DNA of 38,940 bases from DASVTR01 sp033855775. Lineage in GTDB: Bacteria; Acidobacteriota; Blastocatellia; Pyrinomonadales; Pyrinomonadaceae. The notes beneath the pieces were generated by a model, which worked only from the letters and a program-made list of their open reading frames with translations, did not search any database and had not been told where the DNA came from. Where the stretch lies: the NCBI GenBank assembly GCA_033855775.1, contig JAWVFT010000091.1, forward strand, positions 1-38,940, given 5' to 3'. Each line of letters opens with the position of its first letter. Position 1 is the first letter of the stretch. The position numbers and the translations under genes are program-made. Of the stretch, positions 23,466-32,167 are shown piece by piece.

Positions 23466-24226
23466 TCGTTTTTGGCGCAGAGATAAAAGCCGTCCTGCGC
23501 GCCCGCGCCGTAGCGCAGGCGTTGCTCCGCAGATAAATCGTAATTGACGGGATGCGCCGTTAAGCCTTCTTCCGCCAGCCGCTCTGGAAAATCGTCTCCG
23601 TACATCCGCCAGAAGTAAAGCAGGTCTTTGTTCGCAAGGCCGAACTCTTCTGTCTGAGGTTGATGGGCGACGGCGACCGAGATGGCCGCCCTGCCCGTGA
23701 CCGGGCGCAAGACCCTGCGGAGTTCCCTGATGGCGGCGCGGTCGTCTTCAATCATCTGAAGCACGTGATGACACCAGATGAAATCAATCGAGTCTGACTC
23801 GAAAGGCAACCGCTGCAAGTCCGCCAGCACATCCACGCCCCTCGAAGCTTCAATGTCAACCTTGTAAGCTCGCAAGTTCGGAGCCTGCTCCCAGATTGCG
23901 TTCAGCGCTCTCTCCGGCGCAAAAATCAACCCGACGCCGCTCTTGCCGGCCAACTGAAATTCATCCTTGAGCCACAAGTACAACTCTCTGTGGCGCGGGT
24001 GGCTGTTGCATCGCGGGCACTCCGCGTTCGGGCTTGATAGTCCAGCTTCGATATAGTGATGAAAGCGTCGCCCCTCCCAATTGCAGCAGGGGCAAGCGAC
24101 TCTCGCCGGGAGGCATCTGTTAACGAGCGTCGCCGTTCCTCTGGCCACAATGACGCGACTCAACAGTCGCGTCGCGGCGACAATGCCGTATTCTTTCGCC
24201 TGTGTTCGATACCAACTCAGTAACAT
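23456..24226 (-). CDS. Zinc-ribbon class I SAM-dependent methyltransferase
   Basis: A 256-residue protein with a zinc-ribbon near the N-terminus (C45-x2-C48 and C70-x2-C73, in ACPCCNWEG and ECPRCNSHPRHREL) followed by a Methyltransf_11-type core. The core shows the acidic strand end KVDIEAS, a DLQRLPFESDSIDFIWCHHV segment and REVRRVLRP-like ELRRVLRPVTG. Motif I is degenerate (LIFAPERAL in place of GxGxG). Similar proteins occur in glycan and surface-polysaccharide loci, often beside deacetylases and glycosyltransferases, which fits the convergent neighbour. The start at 24226 gives a normal N-terminus. The substrate is unknown. Confidence 0.8.
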   Translation of the reverse strand: MLLSWYRTQAKEYGIVAATRLLSRVIVARGTATLVNRCLPARVACPCCNWEGRRFHHYIEAGLSSPNAECPRCNSHPRHRELYLWLKDEFQLAGKSGVGLIFAPERALNAIWEQAPNLRAYKVDIEASRGVDVLADLQRLPFESDSIDFIWCHHVLQMIEDDRAAIRELRRVLRPVTGRAAISVAVAHQPQTEEFGLANKDLLYFWRMYGDDFPERLAEEGLTAHPVNYDLSAEQRLRYGAGAQDGFYLCAKNDYS

Positions 24227-24411
24227 AAATTCTTAGCCGGAGCCTTGGCTCAAACTCATCAGGCGCAAAGGCCAACGATTGAAGTCTGCGACCACAAGCG
24301 GCGTTGATAGACGAGCTTTGTTCGATAGTAGTTGAGTGACGGCGATGACACAACGGCTCTCCCGAAAACGAAGGAAGCGCCCGCGCGCCAGCCGCCAGCC
24401 CGAAGCGCGCA

Positions 24412-24444
24412 TAAAGAAAAACGGCAGGACCCGCGCCCTGCCGT
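24412..24444 (-). terminator. Intrinsic terminator of tRNA-Ala
   Basis: On the minus strand the stem ACGGCAGG / CCTGCCGT (plus 24437-24444 and 24421-24428) is followed by TTTTCTTTAT. It begins 18 nt past the tRNA 3' end. The remaining sequence 24227-24411 contains nothing recognisable. Confidence 0.85.
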
Positions 24445-24461
24445 CATCTCTTGAAATTTAA

Positions 24462-24538
<77 letters not shown>

Positions 24539-24550
24539 AAGCCGTTTGAA

Positions 24551-24579
24551 ATGATAGAGAGGACGCGCGGCGGTGTCAA
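24551..24579 (-). promoter_or_regulatory. Promoter of tRNA-Ala
   Basis: On the minus strand TTGACA (24574-24579), 17-nt spacer, TATCAT (24551-24556), placing the start about 5-6 nt before the tRNA. The -35 is consensus. The next 200 nt to the zinc-ribbon gene at 24786 hold no gene. Confidence 0.85.
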
Positions 24580-24785
24580 GTTCGAGCGTTGGCGAAGGCG
24601 CGGGAAGGCGTGGAGGTTGATGGCGGGGAAGTCGCCGCAAGCCTGCGATGGCCGCCGCTTGGCTCTGTTTCTTCAGCCGTTATTATTTAGCGATTGACTC
24701 GCGTTTTGATTCAAGTTACAAATTCCCTGTCCGCTTCCTTTAATCACAACTGACAGGTCTGCCAATTGAAAGCCGGAGAAGCGAA

Positions 24786-25922
24786 ATGAAACGTTGTCCA
24801 ACTTGCCAGCGCGTTTACACGGATGAGTTGCAGGTCTTCTGCGCCGACGACGGCTCGCGTCTCAATGAAGAGGCGACTCCGGCGAGTGACTTACAGAAGA
24901 CGCTGCTGGTTCCGCCGCAGGGCTACACGCTGCCGCTTGAGCAGCCGCCATCCTGGCCGCCGCCGGGTGGTCAGGCGGGGCCGTCGGGCGCGGGCGGCCA
25001 GCAGCAAGCTCCGGGTTGGGGACAAGCGCCGCCGCCGCAACAGCCATACGGGCAGCCGCAATATGGCGGGCAACAATATGGCGGGCAGCAGCAGCCGTTC
25101 GGGCAACCGCCGCCGTATGGACAACAGCAGCAGCAGGGCGGGCAATGGGGCGGGCCTTACCAGCAAGCGGGCGGCCAGGCGCAGGCTTATGGAGCGACGA
25201 CGGGCAAGCGCAAGGGGCTGAGCCTCGCGGCGTTGATTCTCGGCGCGTTGAGCGCGTTGGGGGCGATGCTGTTCGTCACAGGAATCGTCAGCCGCTATGG
25301 CTACGCAGCCAACTTCAGGTACCGCACGGATGAGTTCATGATTGGCAGTCTGGTCGCAAGCGTGATGGGTGGGGTGGCAATCGTGTTGGGCATCATCGCG
25401 CTGGCGTTCGCGTTGAAGAATGGCGCGCGCTGGTCTGGAAAGGGGCTGGCTCTGGCGGGGATTGTTCTTGGGCTGGCGGGCAGCGTGACCGCAGCCGTGA
25501 TGAACATCACGAGCGAGGTGAAATTCTACGGCTCTTATAACTCAGGCGGCAGTTCGAGCGACGACCATTCGACGACCTACGGCAGCAACTCGAACGGCAG
25601 CAAGACGGACGCCAATCACAACGGCAGTTCTACTTCCAACGACAACTCTACTTCCAACAGCAGTTCTTCCATCTCGCCCGGTTCGTCCATGACGGAGGAT
25701 GAGAAGTATAGAATCTTCTATGCCGCCGGGAGAACCAACGACAGCGAGTTGCAAACGGAGACGGCGAAGCTCATCGGCATTATTGACGCGAACGGCCAGC
25801 CGACCTCTTATTATCAAGACTTTCTCCTCGGCGCCGCCGCGTGGGGCCAGCGCGATTATGATTTTGTGCCGACAGTGGACACGCCGGAGAAGGCCAGAGC
25901 GTATGTCATGGCTCATAAGTAA
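24786..25922 (+). CDS. Zinc-ribbon DUF4190-type membrane protein
   Basis: A 378-residue protein. It starts with a small metal-binding head MKRCPTCQRVYTDE ending FCADDG (C4, C7, C19). A Pro/Gln/Gly-rich disordered linker (about 50-135) follows. Next come three hydrophobic helices of DUF4190 type (about 142-165, 182-207, 217-238), including the usual GxGLALAGIVLGLAG ending. A Ser/Asn-rich linker leads to an approximately 80-residue C-terminal domain that I do not recognise (MTEDEKYRIFYAAGRTND). The head probably faces the cytoplasm. The same head occurs on the membrane protein at 28185-29312 and, in modified form, on the kinase at 31167. GGAG lies 7 nt before the ATG. Function unknown; link to the nearby Ser/Thr kinases is inferred. 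Confidence 0.72.
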   Translation: MKRCPTCQRVYTDELQVFCADDGSRLNEEATPASDLQKTLLVPPQGYTLPLEQPPSWPPPGGQAGPSGAGGQQQAPGWGQAPPPQQPYGQPQYGGQQYGGQQQPFGQPPPYGQQQQQGGQWGGPYQQAGGQAQAYGATTGKRKGLSLAALILGALSALGAMLFVTGIVSRYGYAANFRYRTDEFMIGSLVASVMGGVAIVLGIIALAFALKNGARWSGKGLALAGIVLGLAGSVTAAVMNITSEVKFYGSYNSGGSSSDDHSTTYGSNSNGSKTDANHNGSSTSNDNSTSNSSSSISPGSSMTEDEKYRIFYAAGRTNDSELQTETAKLIGIIDANGQPTSYYQDFLLGAAAWGQRDYDFVPTVDTPEKARAYVMAHK

Positions 25923-26053
25923 GCTCGCTGCGATTGTTCAACTCGTGGGCAGCAGGTTGTCCGGCTTTGTCCAGCGCTTTGAGAGACAAGCGTGATGCGT
26001 CGCTCTCCCGGCGTTGCGGCGTCCGTCGTTTGCGTCTATCGCTTAAAGAGTGA

Positions 26054-26536
26054 CAGCGAATTGCCTACGCTCAGAGCGAGCAGCCGCACTTCAAGCATCT
26101 GGACGAAAATCGCGTCTACCTGACGCTCAACGATTGGGACAATGTGGACGACCTGCTCGACTATCTCAACGACCTGCGCGTCAACCACGGCTACAAGATG
26201 GCGAACCCAACGCAGCACATGCAGGACATGAAGAAGCTGATGCGCGAGGAAGCTTCCCCCTGGGCCTGCCGCGCCGGGCAGAACTCTCTGATTATCAGCG
26301 CCGACGGCACGCTCGCGCCCTGCTTCCCGATGTGCTCGGCGACGCACGACTGGGGCGCCATCGGCAATCACAAGTTTGATGTCAAACAACTCAACGAGAT
26401 GAAGACCGAATGCTCCAGGCATTGTCTTTCGACCTGCAACTACATCCCCGGCTACTGCTACGACACGCTGCGCGTCGTCACATGGGCGATGAAGCAGGCG
26501 ATGCGCGGCTTCAAGGGCGCGACCAACGGCTTCTAA
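26054..26536 (+). pseudogene. 5'-truncated radical SAM/SPASM protein remnant
   Basis: The frame from 26054 to the TAA at 26534 encodes only the C-terminal third of a radical SAM protein: HFKHLDENRVYLTLNDWDNV, then the SPASM-like iron-sulfur region with WACRAGQNSLIISADG, LAPCFPMC, CSRHCLSTC and GYCYD. The radical SAM CxxxCxxC core that should precede it is absent. A TGA at 26051 closes the frame directly before the homologous part, and the sequence to 25923 shows no remainder in any frame. A GTG at 26144 could start a 130-residue product, but it would lack catalysis. The remnant sits between a zinc-ribbon gene and the 3' end of tRNA-Lys, a typical place for deletion or past integration. Confidence 0.75.
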
Positions 26537-26580
26537 CCGAAGCCCTCAACCATCTCGCCGCCAAAGAGCGGCGCACAGCA

Positions 26581-26610
26581 CAAAGGGCGACTCCGCGGAG
26601 TCGCCCTTTG
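26581..26610. terminator. Perfect 30-bp palindrome, probable shared terminator
   Basis: CAAAGGGCGACTCCG at 26581-26595 is exactly complementary to 26596-26610, so RNA from either strand forms a very stable hairpin. It begins 15 nt after the tRNA-Lys 3' end on the minus strand and 45 nt after the pseudogene stop on the plus strand. T-tracts are only CTTTG on both sides. Confidence 0.65.
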
Positions 26611-26625
26611 CGCTTGAAACGAGAA

Positions 26626-26698
<73 letters not shown>

Positions 26699-26713
26699 GT
26701 AACTCGAAGAGGG

Positions 26714-26741
26714 ATTATACGTGGCTAAATTAAAGTGTCAA
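26714..26741 (-). promoter_or_regulatory. Promoter of tRNA-Lys
   Basis: Minus-strand TTGACA (26736-26741), 16-nt spacer, TATAAT (26714-26719). Both boxes are consensus and the predicted start is about 8 nt before the tRNA. Confidence 0.9.
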
Positions 26742-26774
26742 GCAGAGGCGTCAATCCCGGTCGCGCGGCGTTGA

Positions 26775-28091
26775 TTAGATTGATTGGAGCAGGGCGTGGC
26801 GCATCGCTTCGGCAGAGGCCCAGCGGTGGGCGGGGTCTTTGGCGAGGGCGCGTTCGATGACTCCGGCGAGCGCGGGCGGAACTTGCGGATTGCGCTGGCT
26901 GACGGTGATGATGGGTTTCTCGAAGATGGCCTTGACGGTTTCGGCGACGTTGGAGCGCGGCGTGATGTCGAGCGCGATGTTGCCAGTGACGAGGCTGTAG
27001 GCCGTCATGCCCATGGCGTAGATGTCGGACGAAGGGCGGACGTTGCGAAAGTCGCGTATCTGTTCGGGCGGCATGTAGGCGAAGGTTCCGGCCACGTCGC
27101 CCGCCATCGTGACGCCGCTCATGCCCGTCTGCGTGAAACTCTTGGCGAGGCCAAAGTCGGTCAGCTTGGCGTTGTAGTTGGGCCACGCTCCGCTGACGAG
27201 AATGTTCTGGTCTTTGATGTCGCGGTGGATATAGCCGTTGGCGTGCGCGTAGGCGAGAGCGTCGAGCGATTGCGAGATGATGGCCACGGCTTCTTGGTAG
27301 GGCAGGCGACCGCCGCGCGCGTCCGCCAGTTTGGCGGCGTCGGCTCCTTCGACAAATTCCGTAATCAAGTAGACGACGCCGTTGTTCGTGCCGCGGTCTA
27401 TGAAGCGGACGATGTTCGGGTGCTGCAAGGCGGCGGCGACATCTATCTCGCGCATGAAGCGGCGCAGGGCCTGGTCGCTGACGGCGACTTCGGGCAGCAG
27501 CGTCTTAATCGCCACAGCCTGTCCGGTCTCTTGATTGCGGGCCAGCATGACGCAGCCCATTCCGCCGCGCCCCAGAATCTTCAAAGTCTCATAGCCGGGG
27601 ACAGACTGCGGCTGCCGCTTTAATTCTTCACGACACTCTTCGCAGAGATACGACATCTTCTCGTCGGGCGCGGAGGCTTCGGCCTGATCGCGCCGCCCGC
27701 AGTTGAGACATTCGACTATCACGATGGCGGGCTGCGTCGGGTGCAGCGCGGAGCGGTCTGCGGCGCCGTGCTCGAAAAGCTGCGTCGGCTGTTCGGCGCT
27801 GACCTCGACGGCCAAAACGGTCTGCCCGCCCTGTATGCGGTCGCCGTTGCTGAGAAATGCTTCCTGCACTTTCTGGCCGTTGACGTAGGTGCCGTTGGTC
27901 GAGCCGAGGTCGCGCAGGAAACAGCGCGGCGGCGCGATTTCCAGCAGGCAATGATTGCGCGAGAAGAAGCGGTCATCGGGCAAGCAGAGTTGCGCGGCGT
28001 CACTACGACCAATCAAAAAAGTGCTGTGCTGGTCGAAGGTGAAAGCGCGCCCGGCGTGCGGGCCGGATAAAACTCTTAACGTAACTTGCAT
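26775..28091 (-). CDS. FHA domain-zinc ribbon-Ser/Thr protein kinase
   Basis: A 438-residue soluble kinase, with an unusual order of parts. Residues 1-95 are an FHA phosphothreonine-binding domain (IGRS at 27-30, SRNH at 44-47, GSTNGTYVNG at 63-72). A zinc ribbon follows (C128, C131, C150, C153). The Hanks-type kinase runs from about 168 to 438: glycine loop GRGGMGCV, K196 in VAIK, HRDIKDQNIL, DFGLAK, and the MPPEQ activation segment end. No membrane helix is present. The chosen ATG at 28091 puts the FHA strand at the N-terminus; an upstream ATG at 28178 adds 29 unlikely residues. No clear Shine-Dalgarno sequence. It lies at the end of a same-strand cluster with a second kinase and a zinc-ribbon membrane protein. 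Confidence 0.88.
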   Translation of the reverse strand: MQVTLRVLSGPHAGRAFTFDQHSTFLIGRSDAAQLCLPDDRFFSRNHCLLEIAPPRCFLRDLGSTNGTYVNGQKVQEAFLSNGDRIQGGQTVLAVEVSAEQPTQLFEHGAADRSALHPTQPAIVIVECLNCGRRDQAEASAPDEKMSYLCEECREELKRQPQSVPGYETLKILGRGGMGCVMLARNQETGQAVAIKTLLPEVAVSDQALRRFMREIDVAAALQHPNIVRFIDRGTNNGVVYLITEFVEGADAAKLADARGGRLPYQEAVAIISQSLDALAYAHANGYIHRDIKDQNILVSGAWPNYNAKLTDFGLAKSFTQTGMSGVTMAGDVAGTFAYMPPEQIRDFRNVRPSSDIYAMGMTAYSLVTGNIALDITPRSNVAETVKAIFEKPIITVSQRNPQVPPALAGVIERALAKDPAHRWASAEAMRHALLQSI

Positions 28092-28184
28092 GATAATCGT
28101 AAGACTGATGAGAGCAGAGTTTCGGACGAGACACCACGCGCGAACCGCTTCATGGCCCGCGCCCTTATTTCGTGACACGCGCGC

Positions 28185-29312
28185 TCAGTGGTTCATGTTC
28201 ATGTTGTCGTTGGACGCGCTCGTCGTCGCCGCCTGCCTGTTGATTTCCAAATCATCGAACGCGACTTCGCTGCCGTTGCTGGTATAGAAACCGACGCGGC
28301 CCGTCTTGTATCCGCTGGTGTCCGTGATGCTGGTGATGTACTGGCCGTTAGCGTAGAACGCGAGCTGCGTCCCTTTGACGCGAACTTCCAACTGGTTGGG
28401 GCTGGTTCCGGTGCGAACCGCGGAGGTGCGCGCCCACTTGGAGAGGACTGTCTCTTTGCCTCCCTGATGCTGCACGATGCTGTAGGCGCCGTAATCTCCG
28501 TTGACGATGATGAAAGCGTAGTCTTCCAGCTTGCCGTCTTTCATCTCGCCGTGGACTACAAGGCCGTAGCCGCTCTCAGGCGATTTCCCGTCAATGCTGC
28601 GAGCCGTCACACGCACGGTCGCATCGGCTGTGTAATACTCCGACTCGTCCGGCCCGTAGACGACGATGTATTGACCGGCGACGTGGTGGGTCATGTGATA
28701 TTCGTCGTCTTCGTAGTAGCTACCGAGGCCCTTCGTGCCGGTCGGCCATTTCACTTCTGAGAAATCGTCAACCAGCGAGTCGGTTGACGCCGTGTTGGAG
28801 TTGCTGTTGTTGGCATTAGTCGCGTTCGAGTTGTTGGCGTTCGCCGTGCGATTCGCGTTGTTCGAGTTGTTCGCGTTGTTGGAATTGTTGGCCGTGCGAT
28901 TGTTGTTGTTCGAGTTTGAGTTGTTGGAGTTGCTGCCGCCGACAAGCGAGAAGATGACGACCGAGCCGATGCCGAGCACGAGCAGCACGCCGACGATGCC
29001 CAGAATCCACGCCAGCGGGTGCGACTTCTTGCCTTGCTGTTGAAGCTGCGGCGCGGGCGGCGGCCCCCAGGAAGGAGTCGGGCCGGGCGTCGGGACAACC
29101 TGTTGCGGCGGCGGCTGTTGCTGCTGGTTCGTCGGATAGACTTGGGTGGGCGTGCCGCTGGTGTCGCGCGCCGCCGGGTAAGCGAGCGTGGCGTTGGGGT
29201 CAAAACCGGGCGGCGGCGGCCCGCCCGCGCTGACGAGCAACTGCCCGTCGTCGAGGCAAAAGCTCAGTCCGTCGTCTGTATAAGTCCGGTTGCAGGTCGG
29301 GCATCGTTTCAT
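28185..29312 (-). CDS. Zinc-ribbon membrane protein with lectin-like C-terminal domain
   Basis: A 375-residue protein built of a cysteine head (MKRCPTCNRTYTDDG, FCLDDG), a Pro/Gln-rich linker, one transmembrane helix (HPLAWILGIVGVLLVLGIGS, about residues 104-130), a long Asn/Ser/Ala repeat (about 138-190) and a C-terminal domain of about 180 residues. That last domain (VDDFSEVKWPTG, ESGYGLVVHGEM, LEVRVKGTQLAFYANGQYI, GRVGFYTSNGSEVAFDDLEI) has the pattern of concanavalin-like/DUF1080-type folds, probably outside the membrane. The ATG at 29312 is preferred because it matches the sibling head at 24786; a frame is open to 29402. It may sense or bind glycan and signal inward, but this is inference. 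Confidence 0.75.
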   Translation of the reverse strand: MKRCPTCNRTYTDDGLSFCLDDGQLLVSAGGPPPPGFDPNATLAYPAARDTSGTPTQVYPTNQQQQPPPQQVVPTPGPTPSWGPPPAPQLQQQGKKSHPLAWILGIVGVLLVLGIGSVVIFSLVGGSNSNNSNSNNNNRTANNSNNANNSNNANRTANANNSNATNANNSNSNTASTDSLVDDFSEVKWPTGTKGLGSYYEDDEYHMTHHVAGQYIVVYGPDESEYYTADATVRVTARSIDGKSPESGYGLVVHGEMKDGKLEDYAFIIVNGDYGAYSIVQHQGGKETVLSKWARTSAVRTGTSPNQLEVRVKGTQLAFYANGQYITSITDTSGYKTGRVGFYTSNGSEVAFDDLEINRQAATTSASNDNMNMNH

Positions 29313-29475
29313 AGTTGGTCTCGTTAAACTTTCTCTAGTGTCGGCCCCTTGAGCAAGATTGCTGCGGCGCATGTGTCCCGGCTCTTCGACGGACAACAAC
29401 ATCGTCTGAGGTCAAAGGCCGGAGCGAGCGCGCTCTTGGAAGATGAATTGTATTATACGAGAAGCTGCGTTTGAC

Positions 29476-31167
29476 TCAAGCTCTAATTATGCTGCCGCAG
29501 CGCCCGCAGAATTTTGTGCCGAACGCATAGCTCGTCCGGCAGGTCTGGCAGACGACCTGCTGCGGTCGCTGTGGAGCCGCCGCCGGAGCCATCGTCGCGC
29601 CTTGAATCGGAATCCCGCAGCGACCGCAGAATTTCGTTCCCGCCGGATAGTTTGTGCCGCAACGCCCGCATCTGGACGGCGCGGCGTGGCCGTAGACAGA
29701 CGGGCTGCCGTATGGACCTGCGCCCGAAAGCGAAGGTTGCTGGTAGGGCTGCTGTGACGGTGCCGCGCCGTCCGTCACCGGCTGAAAAACCGTGCCGCCG
29801 CAACGCCCGCAAAACTTAACGCCCGAAGCGAAGCGCGAGCCGCATTGCGCGCACATGACGACGCCCGGAATGCTGCTCGGCGGGCCGCTGCCGATGCCGC
29901 TCGCTCCGCCTCCGGCGCGCGACGGCTGGCTGCCGGACGCAAGGCGCAACTGCGCCTGAATAATCTGCTCGCTCGAATCGGGGCGAATCTCTATCACGCG
30001 CTCGTCGTCCATGTCGCCCGCGCGCGCCACGCGCAGGACGTGACGGCCCGGCGCAATCGTCGTCAAGACCAGACGGCCTGAACGCCCGACCGTTCCGTAT
30101 CTTTCGTCGTCAACATAAACTTCCGCTCCGACCGGAGCCATCACGACGACGCGCGAGTCTCCCTCTTCGTCCTCTTCGCCCGCGCCACGGCCCGCGGCCT
30201 CCTCCAACTCTTCGAGCCATTCGGCGACCGATTGCGAGCGCGCCGCAGGGTCTTTTTCAAGCGCGTGCATGACGACGCGCTCGACCTCCGGTGGAATGTC
30301 CGAGCGCAAACTGCTCAGGGCCGGAGGCGCGTTCATCATCTTCTGCATGATGAGTTGGGCGAGGTCGCCGGAGAAGGGCGGGCGCCCGCCGAGCATGTGA
30401 TAAGCAATCGTGCCGAGGGCGTAAACGTCCGCTCGCGCGTCGAGCATTGCGCCCGACTGCATCTGTTCGGGGGCCATATATTCGGGCGTGCCGATGATGC
30501 CGCGCGACTGCGGGCCGCTGCCGCTGTGCGCGTCAGACTCGGCCACGGCCTCGCCCACAATCTTCGCCAACCCGAAGTCGCCGACCTTCACGAAGCCGTC
30601 GCCGACGACCGTTCCAGTCCGCTTGCGTTGCTGCATGATGAAGATGTTGGCGGGCTTCAAATCACGGTGCAGGATGTTTTCCTCGTGCGCGGCTTCAACT
30701 CCGGCGGCGACCTGCCTGAGCAGCGTCATCATGCGCTGCACGCTGAGCGTTCCTTCGCGCCTGAGCAGGTGATGCAGCGTTTCGCCCTGCACGTATTCCA
30801 TCACGAGATAGAAGACGCCTTCGGGGCTTTTGCCGAAGTCTGTCACGTCAACGACGTTCGGGTGGCGGATGGAAGCGGCGGTTCTGGCCTCACGCTCAAA
30901 GCGCGCGATGGCTTCGCCTTCCTGCATCTCTTCGTTGTTGAGAAAGTCTGGCCGGACGGTCTTGACGGCGACGCGGCGCGTCACCAAATTTTCGTCGCGC
31001 GCAAGATAAACCTGCCCCATCGCGCCGCGCCCCAGACGCTTTTCCAGACGATAGCGGTTGCTTAACAAAAGCCCGCCGGGCAGCGTGTGCTTCGTGTTTG
31101 TGCTGTCTTCAGGACAGACGAGCACGTCGTCTTCGTAACACTTTTCGCAACGGGGGCATTCACGCAT
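29476..31167 (-). CDS. Ser/Thr protein kinase with PEGA domain and three C-terminal zinc ribbons
   Basis: A 563-residue soluble kinase. The N-terminal head (C4, C7, C10, C18; MRECPRCEKCYEDD) is a variant of the cysteine head seen in two neighbouring proteins. The Hanks-type kinase spans about 38-315 with GRGAMGQVYLA, K69 in VAVKT, HRDLKPANIF, DFGLAK and a TPEYMAPEQM activation end. A PEGA-like beta domain follows (VVVMAPVGAEVYVDDERYG, about 335-405). The tail carries three C-x2-C/C-x2-C ribbons (MCAQCG with FCGRCG, RCGRCG with FCGRCG, VCQTCR with FCGRCG). There is no transmembrane helix. The ribbons probably mediate binding of partners or targets. The ATG at 31167 lacks a Shine-Dalgarno sequence. 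Confidence 0.9.
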   Translation of the reverse strand: MRECPRCEKCYEDDVLVCPEDSTNTKHTLPGGLLLSNRYRLEKRLGRGAMGQVYLARDENLVTRRVAVKTVRPDFLNNEEMQEGEAIARFEREARTAASIRHPNVVDVTDFGKSPEGVFYLVMEYVQGETLHHLLRREGTLSVQRMMTLLRQVAAGVEAAHEENILHRDLKPANIFIMQQRKRTGTVVGDGFVKVGDFGLAKIVGEAVAESDAHSGSGPQSRGIIGTPEYMAPEQMQSGAMLDARADVYALGTIAYHMLGGRPPFSGDLAQLIMQKMMNAPPALSSLRSDIPPEVERVVMHALEKDPAARSQSVAEWLEELEEAAGRGAGEEDEEGDSRVVVMAPVGAEVYVDDERYGTVGRSGRLVLTTIAPGRHVLRVARAGDMDDERVIEIRPDSSEQIIQAQLRLASGSQPSRAGGGASGIGSGPPSSIPGVVMCAQCGSRFASGVKFCGRCGGTVFQPVTDGAAPSQQPYQQPSLSGAGPYGSPSVYGHAAPSRCGRCGTNYPAGTKFCGRCGIPIQGATMAPAAAPQRPQQVVCQTCRTSYAFGTKFCGRCGSIIRA

Positions 31168-31275
31168 ATACAGCTAATTTCTTTTGACTCGAAACCCGGA
31201 AACATTTCCCGCGCGCTGAGACTTCCGACGATGCAGAAAAAGAGAGCGCGGCTGTCCTTTTCCGGCGCAGACCTC

Positions 31276-31359
31276 TGATGCCTGATGGCTGTTGAAGGAA
31301 CGCGCGGCTAAAGACTCTTTTGCGCAAGACAGAAGGTGAGTGATGCCTGCTGGCTGTTG
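31276..31359. repeat. Pair of 19-bp direct repeats upstream of the kinase
   Basis: TGATGCCTGATGGCTGTTG at 31276-31294 and TGATGCCTGCTGGCTGTTG at 31341-31359 differ at one base and are 65 bp apart. They lie in the 286-nt gap 31168-31453, which otherwise shows no gene. Related words occur in the panB-panC hairpin. Confidence 0.5.
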
Positions 31360-31453
31360 CGACAACAAAAGAATAAGGCGTCGCGCGGGCGCGCGTCAAT
31401 TAAGCACGCCTGCGCGAACGCCTCGCTGTGGGAATGTCCTTCGGGAAAACTAA

Positions 31454-31906
31454 CTAACCGGCGGCCATCGCCTTCTTCTGTTCCTTGGCCGCCTGCAACT
31501 GGTTGCCGAGTTCTTCAATCTGGTCGGCGCTCAAAACCTTGCGCGCGTCCTTGAACATCTCGCCCTCTTCCTCTTTGACGTGATGCTCGACGTTCTCCTT
31601 CAAGACCGTCAGCTTCGCGCCCCATGTCTCGTCGTTCTTCGGCAGGGCTTCAAGCTCGGACAGCAATTGCTTGACGACTGCATGCTCTTCGTAAGCTTCG
31701 AGCGTGATGTCCTTCGTCTCGTCCGCTTCCTTCAGCACGGGGTAGAGAATCTGCTCTTCGATTTGCGCGTGAATGTCCAACTCGGTCTTCAACTGCGTGA
31801 ACAATTCCTCGCGCGTCTTGACGCCGCGCTCCGTCGTCGCGTCCAACTTTTCAAAGATGCCGGAAACCGTCTTGTGGTCTTTCTTCAATAATTCAAAAGC
31901 GTTCAT
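31454..31906 (-). CDS. Hemerythrin HHE domain protein
   Basis: A 150-residue all-helical protein with the hemerythrin-like pattern of iron ligands: LLKKDHKTVSGIFEKL, then DIHAQIEEQILYPVL, EAYEEHAVVKQLLSEL and VEHHVKEEEGEMF. Two HHE repeats would bind a di-iron centre for oxygen, nitric oxide or oxidative stress sensing. The ATG at 31906 is preceded by AGGGAGGA at 9 nt, so the longer open frame to 31993 is not used. A promoter lies at 31957-31984. A Lys/Ala-rich tail ends the protein. It is probably a stress-related single gene. Confidence 0.9.
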   Translation of the reverse strand: MNAFELLKKDHKTVSGIFEKLDATTERGVKTREELFTQLKTELDIHAQIEEQILYPVLKEADETKDITLEAYEEHAVVKQLLSELEALPKNDETWGAKLTVLKENVEHHVKEEEGEMFKDARKVLSADQIEELGNQLQAAKEQKKAMAAG

Positions 31907-31956
31907 GACCTGAAATCCTCCCTGATAATGTGCCGTGACGGCAATCATGCACGTTA

Positions 31957-31984
31957 ACAATACGCGCACCAGCCTCTTTATCAA
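31957..31984 (-). promoter_or_regulatory. Promoter of the hemerythrin gene
   Basis: Minus-strand TTGATA (31979-31984), 16-nt spacer, TATTGT (31957-31962), about 45 nt before the ATG. Confidence 0.6.
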
Positions 31985-32013
31985 GAGGAGCAACTACGAT
32001 GCCAACGAAAGGC

Positions 32014-32164
32014 GAGACGCGGAGATGCGGCGACGTAGTGATATGGAGACGCGACGCCGCAGTGATGCAGAGATGAAAGAAGGGCTTGAATTAAGTCAGC
32101 AGCTTTTTCGTCGGTCGCTTTTCATCAGTCGCTTTTTCACCGTGTCGCCGCGTCTCCGCATCTC
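32014..32164. repeat. Inverted repeat of GAGACGC/GAGATGC words
   Basis: The arm at 32014-32034 (begins GAGACGCGGAGATGCGGCGA) faces 32144-32164, whose complement reads GAGATGCGGAGACGCGGCGA: the same two words in swapped order. The centre holds extra copies (GGAGACGCGACGCCGC) and facing CGGTCGCTTTTCATCAGTCG words. It sits right after the mscL stop. Confidence 0.6.
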
Positions 32165-32167
32165 TCT

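Noticed and set aside
22566..24226. Deacetylase and methyltransferase as part of the wall-synthesis operon
   Set aside because: A strong terminator at 22322-22361 separates the deacetylase from the operon, and the methyltransferase is on the other strand.
24930..25200. Repetitive Gln/Pro/Gly-coding DNA considered as a tandem repeat or CRISPR-like array
   Set aside because: Units are irregular and in frame with a low-complexity linker of the zinc-ribbon protein; no spacers.
28800..28930. GTTGTTGGAGTTG-type repeats considered as a microsatellite or array
   Set aside because: They encode the Asn/Ser linker of the membrane protein on the minus strand and follow its reading frame.
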